Source: Beijerinckiaceae bacterium (GTDB lineage Bacteria; Pseudomonadota; Alphaproteobacteria; Rhizobiales; Beijerinckiaceae). From it: a DNA stretch of 64,000 bases. The DNA is taken from positions 2,803,501 to 2,867,500 of the forward strand of contig CP024846.1 in NCBI GenBank assembly GCA_004564215.1. Direction: 5' to 3'. The notes below the pieces were generated by a model. That model saw only the letters and a program-made list of their open reading frames with translations, ran no database searches and had not been told where the DNA came from. A program made the translations under genes and the position numbers. How positions within the stretch are numbered: position 1 is the first letter of the stretch; the number at the start of each line of letters is the position of its first letter. Positions 38,233 through 49,358 of the stretch are shown here, piece by piece.

Positions 38233-39636
38233 ATGATGCTTTCGTTTATGCGGGCGACCGCCTCGATGCGGACGCGCCTGATCGTCATTCCGGCGGCCCT
38301 GTTGTTGCTGGGGATGGCAACCGCCATCCTCGTGACCCTTTTCGACGCCCAAAGCCGCATCCGTTCCGAGAGTGCTTCCGGTATCAAACACGGCAGCCTT
38401 GTTATTGAATACGCCCTCGACGATGTCGCCGCGGCGTCCGATCCCGACGCCGCCCTGCGGCGATTGCAGGCCGAACTCAAGCACGTCCGGCATATTTCGG
38501 TCCGTTATCTGCCCGAGGATGCGGCCTCGAAAAACGAGACGATCGAATCCGGCTCCGATACGGGCGTGCCGAAATGGTTTTTGAATTTCTTCGTGGGGCC
38601 GCAGATCGTCAAATCCTACCCGGTGACGATCAAAGGCGAACCGCATGGCGAACTTGTTATGTCGACAAAGCCCGCCGACGAGGTCGCGGAAATCTGGAAC
38701 GACCTTTCCTTCCTGACCGTCCTTCTGGCCGCAATTTCGGCCGGCATCATGACGCTGATCACGCTGACCACGCACCAGACGCTCAAGCCGCTGAACGAAT
38801 TGGTCGACGGGCTGTGCCGCCTGCAACGCGGGGAGTTCAGCGCCCTCAACGAAATCCGTATCCTTGAGCTGCGGCAAATAGGTGAACAATTCAATCGTCT
38901 GGCGCGGTCCTTGGCGCGAACCGAAGCCGACAATCATCTGCTCGTCGACCGGCTGATGTCGATTCAAGAGGCCGAACGCAAGGAACTCGCGCGCGAATTG
39001 CACGATGAATTCGGCGCCTCCTTGTTCGGGATCAGAGCCGCCGCGTCCTGCATCATGGAGGATGCCGCCGTCGGTCTCAATGAAGACGGCGTGCGAGAGA
39101 TCGTGGGCCGTGCGAAGGCCATATCGAGCCTTGCCGATTCGATTCAAAAGCAGAATTACCGAATTCTCGAACGGGTGCGGCCGGTCATCCTGCATCAGGT
39201 CGGCCTCGTCAACGCGACCCGCGATCTCGTCGAGCAATGGCGGATCGCGCATCGCGACATAGCTTGCGAGGTGAGTCTTCCGGCGGAGCCGCCGCCCTGC
39301 GACGAAGACGTCAGCCTAACCGCCTACCGCATCGTTCAGGAATGTCTGACCAATGTCGCGCGGCATGCGAAAGCCAAGCATGTACGGGTCGTCATGGCGT
39401 GCAGCGGGGGAGATGCGAACCCAACGAGTCTCCCTGAGATGGGCCATCGCGCGATTCATGTTTCGGTTGAAGATGATGGCGTCGGGCTTGCGGACGACCT
39501 CCAATTTGGTTTCGGTTTTTTGGGAATGACCGAGCGGGTTCGCAAGCTCGGAGGACATTTCAAGATTTCGAACAGCCAACGTGCCGGGACCTTGATCGAA
39601 GCGATCATACCCTTGGCAGAGCGCGCGGCCGGGTAA
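38233..39636 (+). CDS. NarX/UhpB-type sensor histidine kinase (orphan)
   Basis: A 467-residue membrane kinase of the HisKA_3 group. Two spans (about 15-36 and 160-180) flank a 120-residue periplasmic sensor; a HAMP region (about 180-235, with HQTLKPLNELVDGLCRLQ) leads to the phosphoacceptor ERKELARELHDEFGASLFG (His257) and an HATPase with RIVQECLTNVARHAKAKHV and DDGVGLADDLQFGFGFLGM. Kinases of this group pair with NarL/LuxR-type regulators, but none is adjacent. Signal unknown. Confidence 0.88.
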   Translation: MMLSFMRATASMRTRLIVIPAALLLLGMATAILVTLFDAQSRIRSESASGIKHGSLVIEYALDDVAAASDPDAALRRLQAELKHVRHISVRYLPEDAASKNETIESGSDTGVPKWFLNFFVGPQIVKSYPVTIKGEPHGELVMSTKPADEVAEIWNDLSFLTVLLAAISAGIMTLITLTTHQTLKPLNELVDGLCRLQRGEFSALNEIRILELRQIGEQFNRLARSLARTEADNHLLVDRLMSIQEAERKELARELHDEFGASLFGIRAAASCIMEDAAVGLNEDGVREIVGRAKAISSLADSIQKQNYRILERVRPVILHQVGLVNATRDLVEQWRIAHRDIACEVSLPAEPPPCDEDVSLTAYRIVQECLTNVARHAKAKHVRVVMACSGGDANPTSLPEMGHRAIHVSVEDDGVGLADDLQFGFGFLGMTERVRKLGGHFKISNSQRAGTLIEAIIPLAERAAG

Positions 39637-39721
39637 TCCGGGAAAGTCAATTGGCCCTCGGCTTGCTTTCTTTGAGTTCTCTTGTTTCGCGGCTGATGCT
39701 GGGCCACATGATCGGGTTGCC

Positions 39722-40354
39722 ATGAAATTGAATTCGCGGGAACTGCAACAAATCGTCCACGTCACGCTGGAGCATTACGACCGGCGCGCCGAAGAATTCT
39801 GGGCGGGAACGCGTGACCACAATGTCAGCCAGAACATCGCGTCGTTGCTGCACCACATCGAAGGCGAGCCACCCTTCAGGATTCTCGATTTCGGCTGCGG
39901 ACCGGGACGCGACCTCAAGACCTTTAGGGAACTTGGTCATATTCCCACGGGTTTGGAAGGCGCCGGACATTTCGCTGCCATGGCGCGCGCCTACAGCGGC
40001 TGCGAAGTGTGGCAGCAGGATTTCCTTAAGCTCGAACTGCCGGAGGATTATTTCGACGGTGTCTTCGCCAACGCCACGCTATTTCATGTCCCACGCCAGG
40101 AGTTGCCGCGGGTGCTGCGGGACCTGCGCGCGGCGCTGAAGCCGGGCGGCGTGCTGTTCAGCTCGAATCCGCGCGGTGAAAACCAGGAGGGCTGGAACAA
40201 TGGGCGCTACGGCGTATATCATGACCTTGAGGCTTGGCGCCGTTATCTGGCGGCTGCCGGGTTCGTCGAACTGACGCATTACTACCGGCCCGAGGGCGTG
40301 CCGCGCGAACAGCAGGCCTGGTTGGCGAGCGTCTGGCGTAAATTGGCGTCCTGA
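39722..40354 (+). CDS. Class I SAM-dependent methyltransferase
   Basis: A 210-residue cytoplasmic methyltransferase. The SAM-binding loop is ILDFGCGPGRDLKTF near residue 57, the second acidic motif is in TGLEGAGHFAAMAR, and YFDGVFANATLFHVP with VLRDLRAALKPGGVLF form the later motifs. The fold is standard; the substrate cannot be read from the sequence. It lies between the orphan kinase and an unknown gene on the same strand. Confidence 0.85.
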   Translation: MKLNSRELQQIVHVTLEHYDRRAEEFWAGTRDHNVSQNIASLLHHIEGEPPFRILDFGCGPGRDLKTFRELGHIPTGLEGAGHFAAMARAYSGCEVWQQDFLKLELPEDYFDGVFANATLFHVPRQELPRVLRDLRAALKPGGVLFSSNPRGENQEGWNNGRYGVYHDLEAWRRYLAAAGFVELTHYYRPEGVPREQQAWLASVWRKLAS

Positions 40355-40421
40355 TCGCCGCTTTCCTCGGGCGAGCGCGAACTGATCGGTGAGTTCGTTC
40401 GCAAGCAGGAAGGAGCGATAT

Positions 40422-40885
40422 ATGAGCGAAGGACTTGCGCACAGCTCGCTTGCACCGCAGCGCAATGATTATGCGGTCGTCGAGGGCTCGCGCGGGCCGC
40501 GCCGCGATTTCAGGATCACGGTCGGATTGCGGGAAGGGTGGGATCCGGAAGGGCGGGTCTATGATGTGTCGGAGGCTGTGCGCACGGCGCGGGCCTGGAT
40601 GAGCCGCAGGGTAGGAGCCGGCCTGCCGGCGCTGTCCGGCATGTTCACCCGCGCGGAGGTGACCTATGCCTGGCCTCGTCCCGACGGTTCGACCGGATCC
40701 GACCGGGAACCTGTCGCCGTCTTCACCGGGGAGGCCGTGCATGCCTATCTCGGACATCTGCCGGATGCGGAAATCGAGGCGATGCTGAACGAGCTTGCCG
40801 TCGAACTCGGCGCCGCCTTGGGGCAGGAACGACTCTATGTCGCTTTCTGCGATCGAACCTGGATTCTTGATGCCGGCGAGCGCGA

Positions 40886-40889
<4 letters not shown>
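40422..40889 (+). CDS. Conserved-looking protein of unknown function
   Basis: A 155-residue soluble protein I do not recognise. It contains RRDFRITVGLREGWDPEGRVYD, written here in part, an AWMSRR stretch, and a C-terminal half with VAVFTGEAVHAYL and LYVAFCDRTWILDAG, suggesting a mixed alpha/beta fold. There is no signal peptide. The start follows AAGGAGCGATAT. Its stop overlaps the convergent RND gene stop by 4 bases. Confidence 0.65.
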
Positions 40890-44139
<3,250 letters not shown>

Positions 44140-44143
<4 letters not shown>

Positions 44144-45153
44144 GGCTTGACCACTAGGTCGTTCTCGTGGAGACCTGCGAGGATTTCGATGCCGTCATCC
44201 ACAGGCAGTCCGACTTGAACGACGACCTCCGTTCCATCCGCGAGCTTGGCGTAGGTGACTCCAAACCTTCGATAAAGGTAGTCTTTCGGAATGACGAGCG
44301 CCTCGCGCGTTCCGGTGGCAATGTAGACGCGCGTGCGCTCGCCGACGAAATAATCGCCAAGGCCCTGGACCTCGACATCGGCGATGACCCGGCCTTGCTC
44401 GATAGCCGGATAGACGAGAACCACGCGTCCGCGCCGTAGCATTTCCTGCTCCTGCACCTGAAGACCCCGCGCGCCGATTAAAATCGTGTCTCCAGCCTTC
44501 AGGAACTGGGCATGCCGTTCGGGAAGCTGCAAACGCAAAATATAATTGTTGATCGCAATCGTGGCGATCGTCTCTCCCGGCATCACCACGCTGCCTTCGG
44601 AGACGGGCACCTTGAGCACGCGGCCCGTGGCCGGTGCAAGGACTGCACCTTGTGAAATTTGTTCTTCGACCACCTGGCGGTCGGACAGCAGCGCCTGAAG
44701 GGTTCGTTCGGCGACGTCGAGGCGGGTCCGCGCCAAGTCCAGCTGGGCCTGCGACGAAGTGCCTGTCGCCCGCAATTGCTGCACGCGGCCAAAATCGATC
44801 TGTGCCTGATCCCGATTGGCCTGTTGCGCCTGGATGCGCGACTGAAGCCCCTGAATCTGCAGCAGCAGTTTCTGGTCCGCAATCACGGCGATTCGGTCGC
44901 TCGCGTTGACCCAATTCCCTTCCTTGATCGTGAGCGAGGTGATCGTTCCCCCGATCCGGGCTCGCGCGAGAAGCTGACGGATCGGTTCGACCGTGGCGAT
45001 CACGGCCTTTTGGTCTCCGACGGTCTGCTGCTTCACGGTTTGCTCCGCGGAATTGGCGGGCAAGAAACTGTTCATCGCGAAGAAGGCGCCGGCGAGGCTG
45101 GCAAGGGGAAGAGCGGAAGAGAGGCGGGCCACGTGTTGGCTCCTTGGGTTCAT
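44140..45153 (-). CDS. RND periplasmic adaptor (membrane fusion protein)
   Basis: A 337-residue HlyD-type adaptor. It has an N-terminal signal (about 10-35, LASLAGAFFAMNSF), a lipoyl-like half ARIGGTITSLTIKEGNWVN, a helical hairpin (LLLQIQGLQSRIQAQQANRDQAQ, shown in part) and the second lipoyl half GAVLAPATGRVLKVPVSEGS, then a beta barrel. ATG at 45153 is preferred to the upstream GTG at 45165. It heads a two-gene operon divergent from an ArsR-type regulator with only 41 bases between. No outer membrane factor gene is next to it. Confidence 0.9.
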
Positions 45154-45194
45154 CGGTCTTGACACATATATTATAAGATACTAAATTAGCAAGT
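45154..45194. promoter_or_regulatory. Divergent operator/promoter between pump and ArsR-type regulator
   Basis: Only 41 AT-rich bases separate the two starts. On the plus strand TTGACA (45159-45164) and TAAATT (45182-45187) are 17 apart; on the minus strand a perfect TATAAT occupies 45175-45170. A palindrome CTAAATTAG lies at 45181-45189, inside the promoter, a likely site for the regulator. The region is far richer in A and T than its surroundings. Confidence 0.6.
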
Positions 45195-45500
45195 ATGGAT
45201 ATAAGAGCGATGCAGAGTAACGCCTGCGCAGCGGCCGGCTTTCTGAAAATTCTCGCCAATGATCGGCGGCTGATGATCCTCTGCGAACTTTTGAAGGGCG
45301 AGCGCTCTGTCGGGGAACTCGAAAAGATTGTCGGCCTCAGTCAATCGGCTCTGTCGCAGCATCTTGCAAGGCTGCGACAGAGCCATCTGGTGAAAACGAG
45401 ACGCGAGTCTCAGACGATCTATTACTGCATTGCGGACCCTGGCGTGACCAAGGTCATTGGCGCGCTTTACGACCTCTATTGCGGCCCCCAAGGCCGCTAA
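45195..45500 (+). CDS. ArsR-family persulfide-type regulator (BigR/SqrR-like)
   Basis: A 101-residue winged-helix repressor. The recognition helix region is VGELEKIVGLSQSALSQHLARL. Cys30 (MILCELLKG) and Cys96 (LYCGPQ) are 66 residues apart, the same spacing as the Cys41-Cys107 pair of SqrR that forms a polysulfide link when sulfide is present; Cys11 and Cys78 are extra. A DUF2892 protein and a sulfide:quinone oxidoreductase follow, as expected. An alternative start at 45210 would leave a proper leader after the predicted promoter. Confidence 0.85.
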   Translation: MDIRAMQSNACAAAGFLKILANDRRLMILCELLKGERSVGELEKIVGLSQSALSQHLARLRQSHLVKTRRESQTIYYCIADPGVTKVIGALYDLYCGPQGR

Positions 45501-45518
45501 CTCGGAAAGGACGAAGAA

Positions 45519-45722
45519 ATGTCGATTGATCGTGCCGTCATGATATTTGCTGGTTGCATGGTGCTTTTTAGTTTGGCCATGAGCCAGCTCCACAGCCCTT
45601 ATTGGTTGTTCCTCACCGCTTTCGTGGGCGTTCAACTAATCCAGTCGTCATTCACCGGCTTTTGTCCGGCGGCCATGGTTTTCAAACGGCTGGGGCTACG
45701 GCCGGGAAATGTTTTTCCCTGA
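45519..45722 (+). CDS. DUF2892 (YgaP-like) membrane protein
   Basis: A 67-residue two-span membrane protein (about 5-22 and 29-45) with the conserved SFTGFCPAAMVFKRLGL, where the Cys of GFCP is typical of the DUF2892 domain found in rhodanese-like YgaP and in sulfide-response operons. It follows the regulator by 18 bases after GAAAGGACG. Likely part of persulfide handling at the membrane. Confidence 0.85.
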   Translation: MSIDRAVMIFAGCMVLFSLAMSQLHSPYWLFLTAFVGVQLIQSSFTGFCPAAMVFKRLGLRPGNVFP

Positions 45723-45840
45723 AGCCTTTAAACTTTTCGAGGCCTGATCGAGCAGGCTCGAACTTCTGCCACTTGGCGCGTGTTGGCGGCCTCGCCAATG
45801 TGATCAAACTCCAAACAAAAAGCTGAAAAGGGAGAAAACA

Positions 45841-47157
45841 GTGACGGAGATTGTCGTATTAGGCGCCGGAATCGGCGGGATTTCGATGGCTTATGAGCTG
45901 CGGGCGCTCGTCGGTCGCAAGGCCAATATCACCCTTCTGTCGGATTCGGAGTGGTTCCATTTCGTCCCCTCCAATCCCTGGGTGGCGGTCAAATGGCGCG
46001 AGCCGAAAGACATCAAGGTTCACCTCCCGGAAGTTTGCAAAAAGCTGAAAATTGGCTTCGATGCGACCGGCGCCAAGCATGTCCTTCCCGGAGAAAACGC
46101 GATCGAACTCGATGATGGCCGCCGTCTTCCCTACGATTACCTTGTCATCGCGACCGGACCGGCGCTGGCCTTCGATGAGATCGAGGGGCTCGGCCCGCAG
46201 GCCAACACCAGTTCGATCTGCCATGTCGATCATGCGAAGGACGCCGCCGAGAAATGGGAGCGCTTTTGCAGTGATCCAGGCCCGATTGTTGTCGGTGCCG
46301 TTCAAGGCGCGTCCTGCTTCGGACCGGCCTATGAATTTGCCCTCATCATGAATGCCGATCTCCGCAAGCGAAAAATCCGCGACCGCGTGCCGATGACTTT
46401 CGTCACCTCTGAGCCCTATGTTGGCCATCTCGGCCTCGGGGGCGTTGGCGACACCAAGGGCGTTCTTGAATCGGCGTTCCGTGATCGCGACATCAAATGG
46501 ATCACCAATGCCAAGCTCGACCGCGCCACGGCCGAGTCCGTGGAGATCACGGAAGTCGGCGAGGATGGACAACCAAAGCGTCAACACAGTCTCCCGTCCA
46601 AATTTACCATGTTCATTCCCGCGTTTCGCGGGGTTTCCTGCCTGATGGGAGAAGATGGCAAGGGGATCGCCGGTCTTGCCAATCCGCGCGGCTTTGTCCT
46701 GGTCGACAAATATCAGCGCAATCCAGCCTATAAGAACATATTCGCGGTCGGCGTTTGCATCGCCATTCCACCGTTCGAGCCAACGCCAGTGCCGGTCGGC
46801 GTTCCAAAAACCGGATACATGATCGAATCGATGGTCGCCGCCGTCGCCGAAAACATTCGCGATCTGATCGCCGGCAAGGAGCCGTGCCGGAAACCGACCT
46901 GGAGCGCCGTTTGCCTCGCGGATTTCGGCAATAGTGGCGTCGCCTTCGTCGCTGTGCCGCAGATCCCGCCGCGCAATATCAATTGGACCGGGGAAGGCTA
47001 CTGGGTCCATTTGGCGAAAGTGGCGTTCGAAAAATATTTCATGCGCAAAGTCCGCAAGGGTCTGACCGAACCTGTTTACGAGCGCCTGATCATGAAGGCC
47101 ATCGGTGTCAACCGGCTGCACCCTGAAACGCCGCCGGCGGCGCCTGGCTCCGTGTGA
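45841..47157 (+). CDS. sqr: Sulfide:quinone oxidoreductase
   Basis: A 438-residue flavoprotein of the SQR/FCSD family that oxidises sulfide and reduces quinone at the membrane. The FAD loop VVLGAGIGGISMAYEL is at the N-terminus, DYLVIATGPAL follows, and Cys159 (VQGASCFGP) and Cys306 (FAVGVCIAIPP) lie where two catalytic cysteines are expected; Cys267 is extra. The C-terminal YWVHLAKVAFEKYFMRKVRKG looks like the amphipathic membrane-binding helix. Start is GTG after AAAGGGAGAAAACA. The SQR type was not resolved. Confidence 0.88.
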   Translation: MTEIVVLGAGIGGISMAYELRALVGRKANITLLSDSEWFHFVPSNPWVAVKWREPKDIKVHLPEVCKKLKIGFDATGAKHVLPGENAIELDDGRRLPYDYLVIATGPALAFDEIEGLGPQANTSSICHVDHAKDAAEKWERFCSDPGPIVVGAVQGASCFGPAYEFALIMNADLRKRKIRDRVPMTFVTSEPYVGHLGLGGVGDTKGVLESAFRDRDIKWITNAKLDRATAESVEITEVGEDGQPKRQHSLPSKFTMFIPAFRGVSCLMGEDGKGIAGLANPRGFVLVDKYQRNPAYKNIFAVGVCIAIPPFEPTPVPVGVPKTGYMIESMVAAVAENIRDLIAGKEPCRKPTWSAVCLADFGNSGVAFVAVPQIPPRNINWTGEGYWVHLAKVAFEKYFMRKVRKGLTEPVYERLIMKAIGVNRLHPETPPAAPGSV

Positions 47158-47191
47158 AGGGGTGAGCGTTGAAGTCGTAGAGAGAGACAAT

Positions 47192-47557
47192 ATGAATAAG
47201 GACTGGTCTGATATCACGGTGGAAATGTCGGCGGCGGTCAGGGAACTCCGCGCCGGGACGCCAAACGTCATGAAGGGCTTCTCGGCGCTGGCGCGCGCGG
47301 CTCTCGAACCACAGGCTCTGGATGTCAAAACCAAGGAACTGATTGCCCTGGCAATTTCCGTGGCGACGCGATGCGATGCTTGCATTGCGTTCCACGCGGA
47401 GTCCGCGGTCAAGCAGGGAGCGACCCGCGACGAAGTCATGGAGACCATGGGAATGGCCGTCTATATGGGCGCCGGCCCTTCCGTCATGTATGCGGCGCAA
47501 GCTGTCGAGGCTTATGACCAGTTCAAGAAACAGCTTGCTCCCGCGACGGTAGACTGA
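47192..47557 (+). CDS. AhpD/carboxymuconolactone decarboxylase-like protein
   Basis: A 121-residue helical protein of the AhpD-like fold. The redox motif is ATRCDACIAFHAESAVKQG, i.e. Cys-x-x-Cys with the nearby His, preceded by TKELIALAISVA. This pattern marks small peroxidase-like or disulfide-active members. It is 34 bases downstream of sqr on the same strand, which suggests a part in sulfur or oxidant stress handling. Cytoplasmic. Confidence 0.87.
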   Translation: MNKDWSDITVEMSAAVRELRAGTPNVMKGFSALARAALEPQALDVKTKELIALAISVATRCDACIAFHAESAVKQGATRDEVMETMGMAVYMGAGPSVMYAAQAVEAYDQFKKQLAPATVD

Positions 47558-47612
47558 TTTTCCAGTACCGCCCCGGCGCCAGAGGGTTTTTTGCAATCGT
47601 CATCAGTTGGTC

Positions 47613-48494
47613 ATGCGCCGGGATTATCCGATTCGCATGGACGATTATTTGTTCAGTTATGCCGCGCCGTCGGATCCGCCCGTCAAGCGCCAGCTGATCC
47701 GGTTCGTCGAAAAGGCGACGGGTCAGCCGGCTCTTAAGCGCCTTTATCTTGACAATCACCGATCTCCACGGCCGGCCGAAAGCTTTTGGGCGGCGGCGAT
47801 CCGCTGTTTGGCGCTCAATGTGGTCTACGACGCGGCAGCTTTGGCGCAGCTGCCCAGCACGGGGCCGGTGGTCGTGGTCGCCAACCATCCTTATGGCGTA
47901 CTGGACGGCATCGTGATTTCCTGGCTTGTACAGAAGGTGAGGCCGGATTTCGTGGTGCTCACCAATGCGGTGTTGATGCGCGCCGAGGAAATCCGCGACT
48001 TCATTCTTCCGATTGATTTTTCCGACACGCCTGAGGCTCGCGAGATCAATATCAAATCGCGCGCCGCGGCCCGGGCTCATTTGGACAATGGCGGCGCGGT
48101 CGTCGTGTTTCCCGCGGGTGCCGTGTCGACCGCGCCCGATCGGCTGGGGCTCCGCCCGGCGGTCGACTCCCGCTGGCAGCCATTCGTCGCCCAGCTCATT
48201 CAAAGATCGAAAGCAACGATTGTGCCGTTCTGGTTCGGCGGTCAGAACAGCCGTCTGTTTCAAATCGCCAGCCACATCAGCCAGACATTGCGTCTTTCGT
48301 TGATCTTTCGCGAAGTCAAAACGAGGATCGGCGCGACACTGCCAGTGGTGATCGGGGCCCCGATTCCGTTCGAGGAAATTGCCGATATCAAGGATCGCCA
48401 GCTCCTGGCGGATGCCTTGAGGTCGCGCACCTACGCCCTCGCGCCTCAGCGTCCTCCGTCAGCAATCGCATCAGCCTTTGCCCAACACGAATAG
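47613..48494 (+). CDS. Lysophospholipid acyltransferase-family protein (PlsC-like)
   Basis: A 293-residue acyltransferase. The catalytic H-x4-D motif is VANHPYGVLDGIV near residue 90, and the glycerol-phosphate block VVFPAGAVSTAPDR follows. It resembles the stand-alone hemolysin-type acyltransferases that work on ornithine lipids or similar amino lipids more than housekeeping PlsC, but the acceptor is not certain. No clear ribosome site; ATG 47613 was taken, with 47637 possible. Its last 107 bases overlap the end of psd on the other strand. Confidence 0.8.
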   Translation: MRRDYPIRMDDYLFSYAAPSDPPVKRQLIRFVEKATGQPALKRLYLDNHRSPRPAESFWAAAIRCLALNVVYDAAALAQLPSTGPVVVVANHPYGVLDGIVISWLVQKVRPDFVVLTNAVLMRAEEIRDFILPIDFSDTPEAREINIKSRAAARAHLDNGGAVVVFPAGAVSTAPDRLGLRPAVDSRWQPFVAQLIQRSKATIVPFWFGGQNSRLFQIASHISQTLRLSLIFREVKTRIGATLPVVIGAPIPFEEIADIKDRQLLADALRSRTYALAPQRPPSAIASAFAQHE

Positions 48495-49323
48495 TGCTTC
48501 CCTCCCGAATATTTTCGCACAAGGTAAAACCGTCCGGCGCGAAAACAATGATTGTGGAACCGTGCTCGAACCAGCCCATCTCCTCACCCTTCCGGAACGG
48601 TGCGTCGCAGGTAAAAATATCGGGCCCTCGATGCTTCGCGTTGAGCAGAACATTGAGGAAATGCAGCCGGATGCTTGCGACGAGGATCGCCGCGACCGGG
48701 ACCAATGTGACGACGTGGTCGGTCTTTGTCAGCCTGGTTTTGAGCAAGGCGCGCTCATTCTTGCAAAACAGTCTCTCGATCCGTTTCAGCGCGATTGGAT
48801 TGACGTTCCAGGTGTCCCCCGAAATATAGGTCACCTGTTCCACGTGGCAGTCGTAAGGGGCGTGGAAGCGATGGTACATGCTGGATGTCAGCCGCAAGGT
48901 CACGTAGCGCCCATTGCGATAGAGGCGCACGAGATCGGGATCACAAAGCAGATCCGGCAGCGTGTAGGGAAACCCTTTAATCTGGAGCAATTCGGTGCCG
49001 GCGATCGAGCCGGACGCACCAATGATTGCATCGCACGGGCTGACGAGCACAGTCGCGTCGGTCTCGATCGGGCGGGCGCCGTCCTTAAGCTGCCGGGTGA
49101 AGCAATCATGCATGCTCTTGAACTGCGTCGTCTTGGCTTCGCTGAGATCGAGGTCTGAGAAGAGCCGCCAAATGCCGATTGACAAATCTCGAATAAGGGG
49201 CTGCTCAATTTGGCTGAACCATCCCATAAACTGCGTCGCCAGACGGCGTGGAATTCGGTTGGTCAGAAGAAAATTGAGGTCCTCCTGTTGGGAGACCTGG
49301 TTGATGAGAGATCGAAGACTCAT
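48388..49323 (-). CDS. psd: Phosphatidylserine decarboxylase-type protein
   Basis: A 311-residue pyruvoyl-dependent decarboxylase that would turn phosphatidylserine into phosphatidylethanolamine. It has LVSPCDAIIGASGSI, SSMYHRFHAPYDCHVEQV with the catalytic His, VNPIALKRIERLFCKNER and the self-cleavage site FEHGSTIIVFAPDG (the usual LGST is HGST here; Ser is kept). The size and motifs fit the long proteobacterial type. Divergent from the aminotransferase gene with 35 bases between. Its product would be the substrate of PmtA encoded 2.5 kb away. Confidence 0.88.
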   Translation of the reverse strand: MSLRSLINQVSQQEDLNFLLTNRIPRRLATQFMGWFSQIEQPLIRDLSIGIWRLFSDLDLSEAKTTQFKSMHDCFTRQLKDGARPIETDATVLVSPCDAIIGASGSIAGTELLQIKGFPYTLPDLLCDPDLVRLYRNGRYVTLRLTSSMYHRFHAPYDCHVEQVTYISGDTWNVNPIALKRIERLFCKNERALLKTRLTKTDHVVTLVPVAAILVASIRLHFLNVLLNAKHRGPDIFTCDAPFRKGEEMGWFEHGSTIIVFAPDGFTLCENIREGSTIRVGQRLMRLLTEDAEARGRRCATSRHPPGAGDP

Positions 49324-49358
49324 GATGCGCAAACCCTGTCGCGATAGGCATTGAATTG

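Noticed and set aside
45859..47448. A 529-codon open frame antisense to sqr
   Set aside because: Shadow of the sqr and AhpD-like genes, both of which have clear motifs on the plus strand.
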